Origin: Euwallacea fornicatus
Lineage: Eukaryota; Arthropoda; Insecta; Coleoptera; Curculionidae
Assembly (NCBI RefSeq): GCF_040115645.1
Contig: NC_089552.1
Location: forward strand, 1 to 64,000
Reading direction: 5' to 3'
DNA: 64,000 nucleotides
Shown: piece by piece, positions 22,031-34,956 of the stretch
Layout of the letters: each line of letters opens with the position of its first letter
Position numbering within the stretch: the stretch's first letter is position 1
Position numbers and translations under genes: made by a program
Notes under the pieces: model-generated
Told to the model about the DNA's origin: nothing
The model's input: the letters and a program-made list of their open reading frames with translations, nothing else
Database searches by the model: none

Positions 22031-23179
22031 GTTCTAGTGTGTTTAGTGGTGTAGTTCATAGGTTTTTTTTCCAAATCAATCCTTCCGTATGTCTATTTTT
22101 GGGGTGATGGGGGTGGTTCTGAAGGGGCGCAGGCCGTTCTAAATGCGTCTGCTACGCCTATGAGCATGCAGGTAAAAAAAAAGGGGTGAAAACTCAAGTG
22201 GGGAAAATTGTAATTGGGTGGGGAAGAAATCTGTAAAAGGTTCTGCCCCTGGACGGTAGATGGCGCATGTAAAATAAGGCCGGAAACTGTAATTTTGATG
22301 GGAAGAAATCTGTAAAAGATTCTACCTCTAGACGGTAGATGGCGGGCGTGAAATAAGGAAGGAAACTGTAATTTGGTTGGAGAAAAAATCGAAGTTCATA
22401 GATGGCACCACAGACGAAAAAAAAATCAATAACTCTTTGATAAGGGAAAATGATAAAGGAAAAATATCCGTTGTTCGTTTTGGAAATGAAACAAACTATC
22501 CAACAAAAAAAAATTTAATGAACTCTTAAAATAACCGATGATGAGAAATCGCTAGAAATTCAAATGGCAATGGGTTTTTGTTTTCTTTCTCATCTTCTCC
22601 TAGTTAAGAGAATTATATTCTCTCCGTCGACGACTGGCACGAGATGAACGCTTTTCAATTGTAATTAATGACAAAACGTTTTCGTTTTGAAACGTACATT
22701 TTAAATAAATTTTCGCGTTTCGGTTTAAAAAGTGCTATTTGGTAAATTATAATATTGTCCTCGCCCGAATAAACTTTCGGTGCTTCCGGGCCGAAACACT
22801 TTATACCACCGGTAAGGACTCGACAAATATTGTTATTTTAAAAATACAGACAAATTGATCGGAAAAAAGAAGTCGGAGTTTTGACGAAAAGACGATCGTG
22901 TACAATTTATTACGTTCTGATCGTCGTTGATATTTGTAATGATGATGACGACGACAAAGCCACTGTCCACCTTACCGTCGTGTCACCATCTTTCCCGAAC
23001 AAAACCTACTCCGCCAATTGTCAAGATTTCGTGATTGTTATTAATAACGCGCTTTTGTTTAATGTACTCTACACTTACACAAAAAAACAAATGTTAGAAA
23101 TCGCTGGAGTTGCCTACGTAAGAGCCAATATTTACAAATGGTTTTGGCTCCTCAAACCGGAGGTGCTCACGGCTGACGC
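22031..23179. other. Spacer between duplication copies, with a 79-bp tandem repeat
   Basis: Around 22207-22400 a 79-bp unit (GGAAGAAATCTGTAAAAG, then GACGGTAGATGGCG, then AAATAAGG) is repeated about 2.5 times. The rest is unassigned. A 100-codon frame (22881-23183 +) begins without ATG, contains a run of aspartates and resembles nothing I recognise. Confidence 0.6.
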
Positions 23180-23870
23180 TTGAAACGCAAGAAAGTACAA
23201 TTTTACTTACTCTAAATTGCAATTGAAAATGATAGACCAAAGTTGACTGTACTTACCTTGGTGAAGGCTGTGGAGCCGTGGAAAAGCCCTACTTTCTCAA
23301 ACATCCCAGAAATTGAGGACCCAAATGATACTGTATTTCGAAGACTCTGAAGAATATTCATAGTTGCTTGCTGTAGTGGGTAGTAGAATCCATTTCACTT
23401 CGTTGGGGTGGAACGCTGCAGTTTCACATGTTTTATCTGTGGTTTTTGTAATAAAAAGAGGGGAATAGTTGATGAAAATAATGTGATCCTCTATGAGAGG
23501 TCTCCTACTTTGGGACAATGTCAATGATAAGTTTTGATTGCATTTGAAGGAGGGGAAATTTTATTATTAGTTCACAAATTTCGGGAATAGGGGAGCCTAT
23601 ATTTTGCAAAACAGGAGTCCTTGGAAGATCCTCTCTAAGAATGGGTTTCCTTTTTTTTTCTTACCTCTTTTTTGGTTCTATAGATATTCTTTTAATCGAC
23701 CTGGATGATACCCTTTCTTATTTTTTGCTTCTGTTTTGAATGAGATTATATTTTTATTTTAAAGCTAAAACTTCAAGTTAATTTCCACTTTTCGGTCATT
23801 GAAAACAAACGAAGAACTTTCGCGGTTCGATACTGACGCACAAACGTCATAATTGTCATTCGAAATGTTC
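23180..23870. repeat. Segmental duplication, copy B
   Basis: This copy is collinear with 21325-22030, with scattered substitutions and small indels. One is an insertion around 23428-23450 (CACATGTTTTATCTGTGG) that interrupts the alignment. The open frames differ between copies, which argues against a conserved protein. Confidence 0.8.
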
Positions 23871-26442
23871 GGATAATTATCGTGAAAACAACTCTGGCGG
23901 TGTTTAAGAGAAGAGTTCACAGAGGGCATCACGCATACAAAAAAAACTAATAACTCGATTTAAATTTTCGTTGTTTCGTTTAATGATAAAACATTTATGT
24001 GAGCCAATTTGCAATTATGAAAATTTCCAATAAATCGAGGGAGCCCCCTCCCACACCTAAATCCACCCATAGTAAGACTCTCGAAACCGCCGATTGGGAT
24101 ACGAGTCCATAGACGATATCTTACACTCGTTCGTTGATGGGTGAATTAAGTGGAATTGTATATTGCACGTTACTAAGCCGCCATTATTAAAGAACTCTTT
24201 TGTAATCTTAATATTCATTAAAAAAATGAATCTCGTAATTTGCAATGCTAGCCTTCTACAAATCAAATTTCAGTACTTCCAGGCAAAACCAATCGATATT
24301 ATAATAAAGGAATCGAAAAATAAATTTCTTATTTCACAGAAAAATTCACGAAGTCGGAGCTTTTTCGACGACAGTGCACATTTAGAATTTCATTCATGAT
24401 TGTATTTTTTATCACAATTTCCGCCAGTTTCCTCCGCGAGAACCAGTATTAACAAACGATTTCGTACAAAATCAGAGGTGCGAGCACAGTTTGCACTTGA
24501 AACGTTAGAAAATCGAATTTATTTTGCAAATCGCAATTTGACCGATGTTGTCCGTGAACATTTTATTTGGAGTCGCAGAACCTTGGAAAGATACTTTTTC
24601 GAATCGTCATTTTTGGCACTGTACAATGAAAAAACTGAGAACCTAAATGATGCTGTGTCTAAAAAACTAAAAACAATATTGTCAAAAAATTTTCATTTCG
24701 TGCTAACTTTGTCTTTAGTTTTTTTCTGTATTTTGAATCTTGTTTATACGGATCATTAGCCTAATCATGGAAATGATACAGAAAACAAAATTTGTACTAT
24801 TCCGCGTACATACACTAAAGACATACGAATGCATATGAAGTGCCGAAAATAGCTTGTAGTGGTCACGAACACAAAAAATAAAACTACGAGAGGTTAAATT
24901 AACCACAATAATCAAATATCGATCAATTTTCGCAAATCAACCTTTTAGAATCCTATCAACACACTGTCATTCCTCAGCCATTGTGAAGATTAATTTCAAT
25001 TACCATTTGTTTTCGACACAACATTCATCATCAGATATGCTGCTCGTACAGCCTCGAAGATCGGAATACGATGGAGCCGCCATTCCTAAAATTGGCAAAT
25101 AAAATTTAATTATAAAGTACCATTTTTACTCGTTTTCTACCGAACACAATCCCGTACGTATTTTCATTACGTTTTTATTTAACTAACTTTCAAATCCGCA
25201 TAAATTTTCCTAATTTTTTTGTACATTTTATTTTCGTGAGCAACATAAGACCAAATGCGGACGAGCCATTAACATTAACAGTTCAAGTGTTATTTTTTTG
25301 TTTTCCAAAGTTTTTTACGCTAAAGCAACGTAACTTTCTTGTGACGTAATATCACAAAACTACGTGTCGATCTGTATGTGTTAAAAATTCGATATTAAAA
25401 CGAACAGCACTTCCGCAAATAAAAATAAACCATAAAGGAATCTCTCTGCTCAGTTTTGAAAAGTTACCATTCCGCAACAAAATTTGATTAAAATCAAACG
25501 TTTCTGTCAAAATATGGAGTCCAATTGTTCATATTGTTTTAGCTAAAGGGAGAAACGCTCCTCAAAAGAAGAAGGAACTTACCGACGTATCTAACGAATA
25601 TCTCGATCAAAAGAATACCAGATTATTAATTTATTCCGTATTACGATTATCTTGTTTGTCGTGCCACCACTCAAGTGAATCATCTAAGAATCGATATTTC
25701 TACGAAGATAGATAAAATAGGTAGTTTACAATCTGCTTTTTGTAAATGTGCGAATTATAAGCCGAACGATAGCAACCGTACGATGGCCTTCAATCATTTT
25801 ATTTCTTTAGATATATTTATAGTAAGTAAATACATCTCTCATTGCAAAAAGAAATTCTTTGAAAAAGAAATCAGAACCTTTATGACAATTTAGAATTTTA
25901 TACGTACATATATAATATATATATTATAATATAATTATATTATAACATGTATATATTTAAAGAAAACCCCATTTTTTCAATACCAGGATTGTGCAAAATT
26001 TACACGATATTCCTTCTTCAATTCGTATATTTTTCACACATCAGAGTCCTACGTTGTTATTAATAACATGTTTGTGACTCGTGTAGGAAACTATTTAAAT
26101 ATTTGTAATAAGCATGTACCTAAAAATTTAAATTATTAAACTCGGAAAAAATAACTAAACACACACACGATTAATGACACACCTGGGGGCTGAAGTATCG
26201 ATAATAACGTATTCTAAAAATGCAACTAAGTTGTTATTCAATCGGGTGGGAGGAGGGCTAAAGAAAATCGTGTCATTTTTATATCGACTTATAGCCGTTA
26301 AATTAATAAGTGGCACTCGCCGTTGGGTAGAACCTTTCGATATCGTAATATCGAAAGATCGATCGAAAAATAATGAAGTTGCGTTTTTTTTTTTTTTTTT
26401 TTTTTGATCACAATTTTCGACTTTAAATTGTTCGTCGAAAAC
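23871..26442. other. Intergenic region before the first gene
   Basis: I see no gene with recognisable homology. A 119-codon frame (24400-24759 +) ends in a hydrophobic stretch but resembles no family I know. A palindromic AT tract lies at 25910-25955 and a long T run at 26382-26405 near the 3' end of UBA1. The last few hundred bases should hold the UBA1 3' UTR, but I found no clear AATAAA on that strand. Confidence 0.4.
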
Positions 26443-29400
26443 TCATCCAAGGTTATATTTCACGTACGGCACTTCTACGTCCTCGCCCTCGGCATCGTTA
26501 CAGCACAGCTCAAAAACGAGTGCCTTAACGTGTGGTTCTATTTTCTTTTTAGATACTCTTCTTACTACCTCCGACATCGTCAGCCCCAACCGTTCCTGCG
26601 CTTTGGATTTTTGCATGAAGAACGAATATAACATACATACTCCTTGGGACAGCATCGTAATCTCTAAATCGTGTTTGTCCTATCGATACAAATATAATAA
26701 ATCGATTGTCATGCATGATTAACGCGAGTTTCTCACCTTGAAGTATTGTAAGAATTCGGCTAAAGTCATTTCGCCGTCGATCTCAAATCTGTCCCATAAA
26801 GTCCACTTATTACCTCCGTACTCTCGTTCGGGTGCCGCTATTGGTTCGCTGAATCCGAAGAAAGGCAATGCTAAGTTGACAAAACCGTTTTTGAAAGGCT
26901 CGAGGCTTTTCTGAGATCGAACCAATTTGTAAAGTTCTAGACAAGCCAAACCGGCCACTACAGAGGTGGTCGTGGCTATTGCGGGAATTATTTTACCTCG
27001 AAAAAAAAAAAAATAATAATTAAGTTTTGTTCTAATACTCTAGCTAGTTGTTGAATCTTATAAAATAATTTTGTAATTTACCAGCAATGAGCTTCGACTT
27101 GTGTCTATCGGCTGGTGGAATTTTATAATTCATAGCCCTCAAATTAGAAGCGGCAACGATAAAGTCCATGTGAAAGTTCGTATCGTCGTCCTTCTCGAAA
27201 TCCAACGGAGTTAACACCAAACCGGCTAACTCTTCTTTTGAGGGGAGATCCGCTTGCAATTGTGCGATACGGTCCAAGTCCACGCTGTTTCCGTAGGCCG
27301 CAATTTGCGAATCGGTCACTGCGATTCTCACACCTGATCTCGGAGTAAACTCTGGAACCTAAAGCGCAAACCATGCAGTATTTGCAACACCAAAAAAATG
27401 TTGTTGTGATTTGATCAAGAGATTCATTGAAATATACCTCAACTTTCGTGACGATATCCGCGATTAAAGCCCTATCTCGGCACGTGGGCAGCCCATATAC
27501 TTGTGCCTTAAGATTGGCCGCTGCAAAAACATAGTCCAAGTGAAGAGGATCGTTTACGTCGAAAGTAAGGGCTTGCGGGCAACGTTTTGGGCCCGACCAG
27601 AAAGGCTGTCCGGTGCTGGTCAGTTGATCCGGGGGGAAATTGAATAACAATTGACGAATTTGGTTGCTGTATTGCTCCTGTGGTAGGTCGTTACTCCATA
27701 AGTAAAGTGACGTCAAAATTAACACTATACAATATTCAAACCTGCCAATGATTTCTCGCCCAAGCTATGCACTCTTCAAAACCTTTAGGTCTTTCGTCCA
27801 CTAAGGCTGCTTTTACTGATTCCAACGCTTCCAGAGGTTGCACGCCTGGTAGTTTTAAGGTGGTTTCCATGAAATCTGGATTGGTGAGATATTGCGAAGC
27901 CTTTTCCGCACTTTGCCTACGATTTAAACCTTTGATTTAAATACAAAAAGAATTGAAATGAGGATTCTGCACCTAAACGAGCCTTCGAACGTATCTCTGG
28001 CCCACTGCAGTGTATGCTCGATTGCATTTGGGAAGTTTTTAAGTGTACAGATGGGAATGCTCTTTTCGGGTGGATCCTGAGATGAACTGTACGATTCCGT
28101 TAGGAATGGAACGACCACTTGGGTATTTCCTTTGGTCCCTAGAGTGCCAGACTCCAGGAGAGGTTTTCGATAGTACACACATCTGCGCAATTGATAAGTG
28201 TCGACAAAGGAAAGCTTTATTTTGTAGAAAACTTCTACCTTCTGTCCATATAAATCCTAGCATCTAAGTTGTCTAAAGCATTGGCGACGCCGTCCAGTTT
28301 CTCGAAAAATGTGTCATCATACACGCTTTCAGTTTCGGGACCTACCCGATTCGTATCCGCGATGACGTTAATTTTTGGATTCATTTTCTTTATTGCCTGC
28401 AAGAAAATTATTATATATATTTTTTATAATAGATATTATCTAAGTTAAGTACGCACCTTTGGTAACTTATTAATGTAGATACAGATTCGGATAGATTAGC
28501 AAACTTGTAGCATTTTTGTCCGCTAATTAAGATGGTGAAAGCAGAAACGAAACTGAATGTCACATTAACGAAAAAATGATAAAGTGACATTAAAAAAAAA
28601 TATATATATATATTTTTTTTTATGGAACACCTTTTATATTTTTTATTCTAACATTCGCGAATCGCAAACAAAACAGAAAAGGCCATATGCAATATTGTAT
28701 CAATGTTGGAAATAATCGAATTATAATCACATTTTTCTTTTAAACTAATCGACTGTGTATATCTAAGAACAAAATAAAAAGCAGGCTAATATATATTAAA
28801 GTATGAAATTTAAAATTATTGTTGTTAATTAAAAGAACTGAATTTTAATCAAGTTTTTAATATCACAAAAAGGCGTTTACTCGTTTAGAAAAATACGACG
28901 TGTTAGAGATGTATGCATCTTGTATCTAGAATAAATAGTTTCCGAGCACCGAAACTATGGTGTTCCGATGTATCCTGAACGTAATCCACGAGAAAGTATT
29001 AAAAAAAAAATGGTTTCTTAAACGCCATATTCGATTACTTTTTTGACTTCTATCCTCTTAATCAGTGGGAAAAATGACGCAAGATTACTAAGTTAACCGA
29101 TTTTGTGTCTATAATAATGAAAACATTACTATCGGTACACACTTAACATAGATCACCCTGTATAGTCGAGGAGCGGCCGATTTACTTTATGGACTTAGTT
29201 TTGTTGCTTCGCAACAGCATCCATCGAAATTTTAACTCAATAATAATAAGGCATTTGACAAAAACGGAAAGGTTTCAAACTCACTTGGGCGGCGACCTCT
29301 GCTTTAGGTTTCTGGACGTCATGAGGCCTAAACAGGAACTGCCTATTGAGATTTGATTTTTCAATAAGATCCATATCGGTAACCACGACGTAGCCTCCCT

Positions 29401-32204
29401 CGGCGCCCACTCCCATCATCGCGAAGTTTTTTAACAATTCACAACCGATCGCGCCGGCTCCTACTACGAAATATTTCAGAGCCTCTGCAAAAAGCAACCA
29501 TAACGAAATATACATTTTATGTGTAACCCTTTATGATAAAAATTTACCTATTTTTTTCTGAAATTCTTTTCCAAAAACGGCAATTTGTCCGTCGTATCTG
29601 GTACCTTGTGGTGCTGCCAACTCTTCTGTAATCTCCGATCGATCTTTAGGTAGAGTTTCAATGACATCGAGATAAAGCCACTGAACAATCGGATAAAACT
29701 TTCCAGAACACGCTTTCATTACTTCTTGCGCGACTATACCCCCCATTGTGGCATTAATCGGGCTCAAATCGCCAGCAGACACCTGGAAATAATATTTCGT
29801 GTTAACCAAAAATTAACAGCTGGCAGAGCTTGTAATATGGTACCTTGGCAAAAGTTTCTAAAAGATCCGAATTTATTTCACTGTCGCCGCTGTTAACGTT
29901 TGCTTCGGCTATGGCCAAGAATTCGGCCGCGTCCTCGTTACTCCACGCTTTCGGCACTCTACCGTGTTTTTCCACGAAACTATGCAAAACACTGAAGGCT
30001 ATGTGCAGTTGTGAAGGATATTCAAATTTGGAATAATCCTAAGAATGAAACACTTAACTTCGATTTGAAATATAAAATGTCGCAAAAACCTTACCGTAAT
30101 TACAAACTCGGGATTCTCTAGAGACTCCTTAAGAGGTTTAAAATGTAACTCTTTAGGCATCTTGACTTGAGTGGCGATTCCGCCTCTTTGATATTTAGAA
30201 AATGCAGAAGTATCTCCAATACTAAATGTGTATGGGCCCAAAACCTGCGACAAGACGTAACCTATGCCAAACATATAACCAACACAACCCAAATAAAACC
30301 TTTATTTTAATAGGGGCACATCCGTTCAACTCCACCATCCCTTGAACCTCAGAAATGCTCACATAGTCACCGTCCTCCAAGCCATGCCTAGTATCATCAA
30401 TGCAAGTTACCACACCTATTGCATTAAATTTTATGCAATGAAAAACCAAATGCGTCCCTGTATGAATTAAAAGTACCTTCTTTATCGTTGCTAATGTCAG
30501 CAATCATGACAGAAACTAGCGGCTCTCCATTGGTGTCTACGACTGTAAAATTCTCTCCAAAATCACAAAACACTTGGGCAAAAAGTCCTCGAGAATCGGC
30601 AATAATCAGAGCGATATTGTTGGCATGAGTAATTTCACTGATCCGTAACTGCTCACTTCGCGACGAGTTTGTTAAGACCACTACGCGAAATCCTTTGATA
30701 TAGTCCTCAGATAGCTCACCGGTGTGAGAACGAGTGATAACATAACTGTTAAGTTCGGCTAACTGTTTTTCAACTGCTTCTGCACGGTTTTTACCGATGG
30801 CTTCTTCGGAGAGGAAAAAGTTAGAACTGAGATCTGTCATTGTGGCTACTTTATGATCGTGAAGAGTCACAGATTGCACTCCGCCTATTAGAAAATGGTA
30901 AAAGTAAAAGTTCGGTGAAATACGTCAAATATTTTTTACCAAGGATAACATTCTTGGCTATTTCAACTCCAAGTCCACCTAAACCTGAAATTAGGACATC
31001 ACTGGATGCCATACGTCGCATGGCTTCGTGACCCAAGACATACAGTTGTCGAGAGTATAATCCTTCGTCGATGTCATTGGCGCGGTTCTGAAAATACATC
31101 AAGGTGGATTATTAGCAAAATTAGTAGTAGAAAAGATGTGTGGATATCTAAAAAATCTAAGGTTCTAGATTCGGGAGCTTCTTCAATTTGAAAAGTGAGG
31201 GATCAAAAGTAAGCCACGGCCTATCTCACTTCCTCAAAAAATTATTAGCTTGACGTCAAGCTGAAGAACTTTCTGACTTACTAGATTTTTGCTGCTGTTG
31301 CTATTTTTTTACTTAAAAATTTGCACTTAAATAAATAATATGGTCCCTCGAAGAGCTCTATATATTAGTCTTAAGGACTTCTATCAAAAAACAATTAATA
31401 AAAATTTAGTAATTATACTAAAACCAAAAATTTTTGAAAATTTAGGTATTTATCTGGAATTAATTCTTTCAATATGTGAAAATAGTGAAAAATTGAGTAA
31501 TGTAATGGGACATGATTAAAGTTGAACAGTAAAGAAAGTTTCAAAATTACAATGAAAAATTCGTTCTTCTAAAAATCCTTTAATTACAAGCAGAATTCAT
31601 GGTTTGAAATTAGGAGCACTGAACAGATCCACAAATTATGAAGAACAATTCAAGAAATAGTTATGGGGATATGGCATAATTATAGAGAAAAGTTGTCAAA
31701 AAAATTTTATCAGAAATAGCAAAAAAGTTAACGTGAATCTATATTAACACATACAAAGACAAAATTGTTTTAACCAGTTAGTCTTGTGCTATCTCTCTCA
31801 CACTACTTTACCTTAAACTCTTCTCTTTCTTTCGCGAGGTTCATTACTATGAAGTTAATTAGGCTACGTAATACTTTAATCATTGGTAGGTCCTTATAAG
31901 GGATTTAAATTAATCTAACATTTTTCGTAGTAGCAAACGAGATACCAGGTATTAGTCGGAAAACCCTTCGTTTAGATCAAATTTTTGAAACTATTAGTAA
32001 GACAGGATCAAATGCGAAAACCAGCACCTAAATGAAGGGTGTAGAACAACAAGCCAAATTAGAAAAGGGGACTTATTAGTGTACCTGAACCTGTGAACTG
32101 GAGGCCACCCCGTTGTTCGCCATGTCTTTGTTCTTCCTTTCTTCGAGCTTCCGCTTCTTGGATGGAGGATCGACGGAGCTGTCTGCAGTTTCACCACTAG
32201 ACAT
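26443..32204 (-). CDS. UBA1: Ubiquitin-activating enzyme E1 (UBA1)
   Basis: This enzyme activates ubiquitin with ATP and passes it from its catalytic cysteine to E2 enzymes, in nucleus and cytosol. Fifteen exons (- strand order): 32204-32085, 31087-30940, 30884-30477, 30415-30300, 30244-30095, 30038-29844, 29782-29548, 29484-29285, 28396-28239, 28182-27973, 27916-27742, 27677-27438, 27358-27082, 26996-26737, 26679-26443. All junctions are GT-AG and the frame closes at 1042 residues (human about 1058). Residues 16-20 (KKRKL) look like a nuclear localisation signal. The inactive adenylation half starts with DEGLYSRQLYVLG. The active adenylation site is GAGAIG at 466-471. The catalytic cysteine is about residue 622 in SIPICTLKNFPN. 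The C-terminal ubiquitin-fold domain ends EDVEVPYVKYNLG. Introns 1 and 8 are the largest (997 and 888 bp). The enzyme appears intact. Confidence 0.97.
28397..29284. other. UBA1 intron 8 (888 bp)
   Basis: AT-rich, with an A8(TA)nT8 palindromic tract near 28590-28622. Around 29150-29165 the word ATCACCCTGTAT is the complement of the ACAGGGTGAT-type ends seen on small elements elsewhere in the window. No coding sequence is visible. Confidence 0.5.
31088..32084. other. UBA1 intron 1 (997 bp)
   Basis: AT-rich sequence without a recognisable gene or repeat. It separates the 40-residue leader exon from the first conserved exon. Confidence 0.6.
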
Positions 32205-33030
32205 CGGACACGAAAGGCCACTTTAAATAAGTTTTTCTTTCGGCTTTAATCCCGTATTTTCAGTGATTTTATCAAGAAAAAACGGCTACACGACATGCAA
32301 ATGCAAAATGACTATGAATTTTTGTTTGGTTTGACACTTTTGACAGACCAAACACGCCAGCGAATTACACAGGCGCAGTGCTTTTTATTGTGTATGCGCA
32401 ATTTTCAGTAGGCGGACGTTGGCGGAGGCAAATGAAGAGTTCTTCATGCACTCAAAGAACACTCGAATGGTCCTGTCGAATTTCTGAATAAATTTTCTTT
32501 AGCCACTTGCCTAATATGAATATCAGAGTATGAAAGAGAAAAACAGGGAAAAAATGTTTTCTGTGGTTAGTATCACATCATGAAACAGGTAGCTGAATGT
32601 TCTTAAAAAATCTTAACAAAAAAAAATTATTTAAAATTAAAAATGACAATTTTGTTTTCTTTTTTATTTAGCAACATTTCGCTCTCTGATATTCTCTCTT
32701 CTATCCTCGAGTCCTCGATCTATTTTTGTTTGTTGACATATGTGACCCCTCCTTGCCCCACCATTCAATTCCTGTTATGACGCTTGTCGTTTATTGAACC
32801 GACATATGCAGCATCTCACATTAGTCTCTCTTTGTCACGCTGAAATGTACTTACATGCAGTACCAACGAAGACAGATCTCACGCAATTATAAGACGTAGT
32901 GCTGGATTGGCATCATTCACTGACGTAGGATCGTAATTGTAGTAGTTTTCAAAACACTGTCCTGTCTGTGAAGAGGTACCGTGTATAGAGTTTTTATTAT
33001 TGTGTCAATTAATCAGGGAAAAAAGCTATT
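32205..33030. promoter_or_regulatory. Shared divergent promoter region of UBA1 and UBALD (826 bp)
   Basis: UBA1 reads left and UBALD reads right from this interval, so it must contain both promoters and 5' UTRs. It is less AT-rich than the introns near 32330-32430. I see no confident TATA box. The stretch 32690-32960 is CT-rich. Function is inferred from the head-to-head layout only. Confidence 0.6.
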
Positions 33031-34242
33031 ATGGATACCCCTTTGAGAGAGCAAGTGATGATCAATCAATTCGTTCTGGCTGCTGGCTGCGCCAGGGAAC
33101 AAGCAAAACAGATTCTGCAATCGGCTCATTGGCAATTCGAGGTAATTAAGCGAACCGTCTGTTGTTGTAAACAAACGTGATGAATATGGCGGCCACGGCC
33201 GTCATCTTCCCTTTACCCCTCTCCATTGTTGCCGCGTTTATTTATTTGTTTTGATTCCGGCATTGTAAATTATTACGTAAACATTCTTCAACTTTTTCCA
33301 AATATTTAGCTAATATTCTGCTGATTTGCATGTTCATTCTCTATTGCTCATAATGCAATGCCAATGTTATTGAAGGAATTGGCTTAACAGTAAAATATTT
33401 TCCCAGTAACTAACTTTTATTTTTAATTGATCAAGTTCTGAACGTAATTATTGTGAAATAAATGAATAAAAATCTGGAAAGATAATTTGGTTTTGATCTG
33501 TAGATGGTAAGTCGATTTTCCCAGTTTCTTTCTAGTTTTGTTTGTTTACAGACTGCCCTCAGTATATTTTTTCAAGATGCAGCTCTTCCAACTTGTCCAC
33601 ATGGAGCAAATTCTCATTTTGGACAGGTAAGATTTTTGATTAGTTTAGCATCAAGTGTACGATGAGTACTGGGTGGTTAGCATCTTTATTTCCAACGGAA
33701 AGTTCCAGTTACCTTACCTTGAAATCGAGGTTCGTCACTAATTCTCTGCAGTAATATTGTTCCAATGAGAATGTGGCAAAGTAAATAATAGCATGTTGTC
33801 GTCTATCTTGCTTTATTATGGCTAGTACTATGGGATTTCGCGATCTGTTAGACTGAGACAGATAGCATGTACATGTGATATCCTTGAGTGTTTTTTTTAT
33901 TGTCATTCGTTAAAAATCAATCAATTTCCTCTCAACACTTGATACACAAGATGTAATCTAACCTGATTGCAGAGTGGTTATTTTTTGTCATTTCTAGTAT
34001 GGGGAAATTTTCAAAGTCAATGCGAATGCGATCGCAAATGAACTTTGTCAAGTTAAAAGCTTTTCTTTCAGGTTATGACGCCCTGTAACACTCCAGCAAC
34101 TCCACCGAACTTTCCAGACACGCTATTAGCCTTCTCCAAATTATCAGCGGGGTCTCCATCGCAGGGCCCTCCTTCAGTACAATCGACGGCGCCCTCTCTT
34201 CAAAGCACCCACCAACCACAAGCCGCTCAATCTCAACGATAA
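33031..34242 (+). CDS. UBALD: UBA-like domain-containing protein (UBALD/FAM100 family)
   Basis: This is a small protein of the UBALD1/2 (FAM100) family, whose biochemical role is poorly known. Three exons: 33031-33141, 33552-33626 and 34072-34242, all phase 0, give 118 residues. The first exon encodes the family hallmark REQVMINQFVLAAGCAREQA followed by LQSAHWQFE, a UBA-like three-helix fold. Exon 2 gives TALSIFFQDAALP. Exon 3 opens with VMTPCNTPATPPNFPD, another family signature, and ends in a Ser/Pro/Gln-rich tail. A poly(A) signal, AATAAA, lies at 34866-34871. It shares its promoter region with UBA1 and converges with BAG6. The start was chosen as the only ATG upstream of the conserved block. 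Confidence 0.94.
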
Positions 34243-34956
34243 TGTAGAGTATCCAACAAAATTACTATGAATCACAGCTAGAATTTTTACGGTAGTGTTC
34301 TTTTTCCTGATTGCAAAGACTACAATATTTTAATGAGGCGTATTCCAACATAAGGGGGCGTCGCGGAACTGTTAGTGAAAATGTGGCGTTGAAACATCCT
34401 CTTAGTTTTGTAGTTTTTAAAGTGATATATACGATTAGGTTTGTGAAGAAGCAATTTCTTAGTTAAATATTTGGAGGGTTAAGATAAGGTGGGCTAGCAG
34501 TGGCGTTTATTTTCTCCGCCTAAGGAATGAATGGGGTTGTTTTTAATTTAGAAAATATAGGATATATTCCGTAATTTTATTATTAAGCGGGATTAATGTT
34601 AATCCGAACCAGATAAAACACATATTTCTGAAAGTTTGTACAGCCTTTCTTTATTGCATGATTATTTAATTCTTGGTTTGAACTGTATTAAAGCCTCGAT
34701 ATTCGGAAAACATGTTTGTATTAGTACCATTTCCTCAAGAAAACACTGCTGGAATTGAAAATGAGCAATATTCTAGTCACTTAATTATATGGTGATTTAT
34801 TAAGCTATCATTAACCAAAGTCTACATTATTCGTATTAAGAAGAATGGCTTGGGAAGCCTCTGCCAATAAAATATTTTGAATTAATACAGATATATCTAC
34901 ATACAAACACACACATATATATGTATGAATATATATGAATGAATGAATATGTATAT
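34243..34956. other. Convergent 3' region of UBALD and BAG6
   Basis: This interval holds the 3' UTRs of both genes. AATAAA for UBALD is at 34866-34871 (+). On the - strand an AATAAA for BAG6 lies at 34796-34801. The two predicted transcripts would therefore overlap tail to tail by some tens of bases. A TA/CA-rich microsatellite spans about 34890-34960. Confidence 0.6.

Noticed and set aside
24400..24759. 119-codon frame with a hydrophobic end, possible small membrane protein
   Set aside because: No homology that I recognise, no splice context and no duplicate. It is kept only as a remark on the intergenic region.
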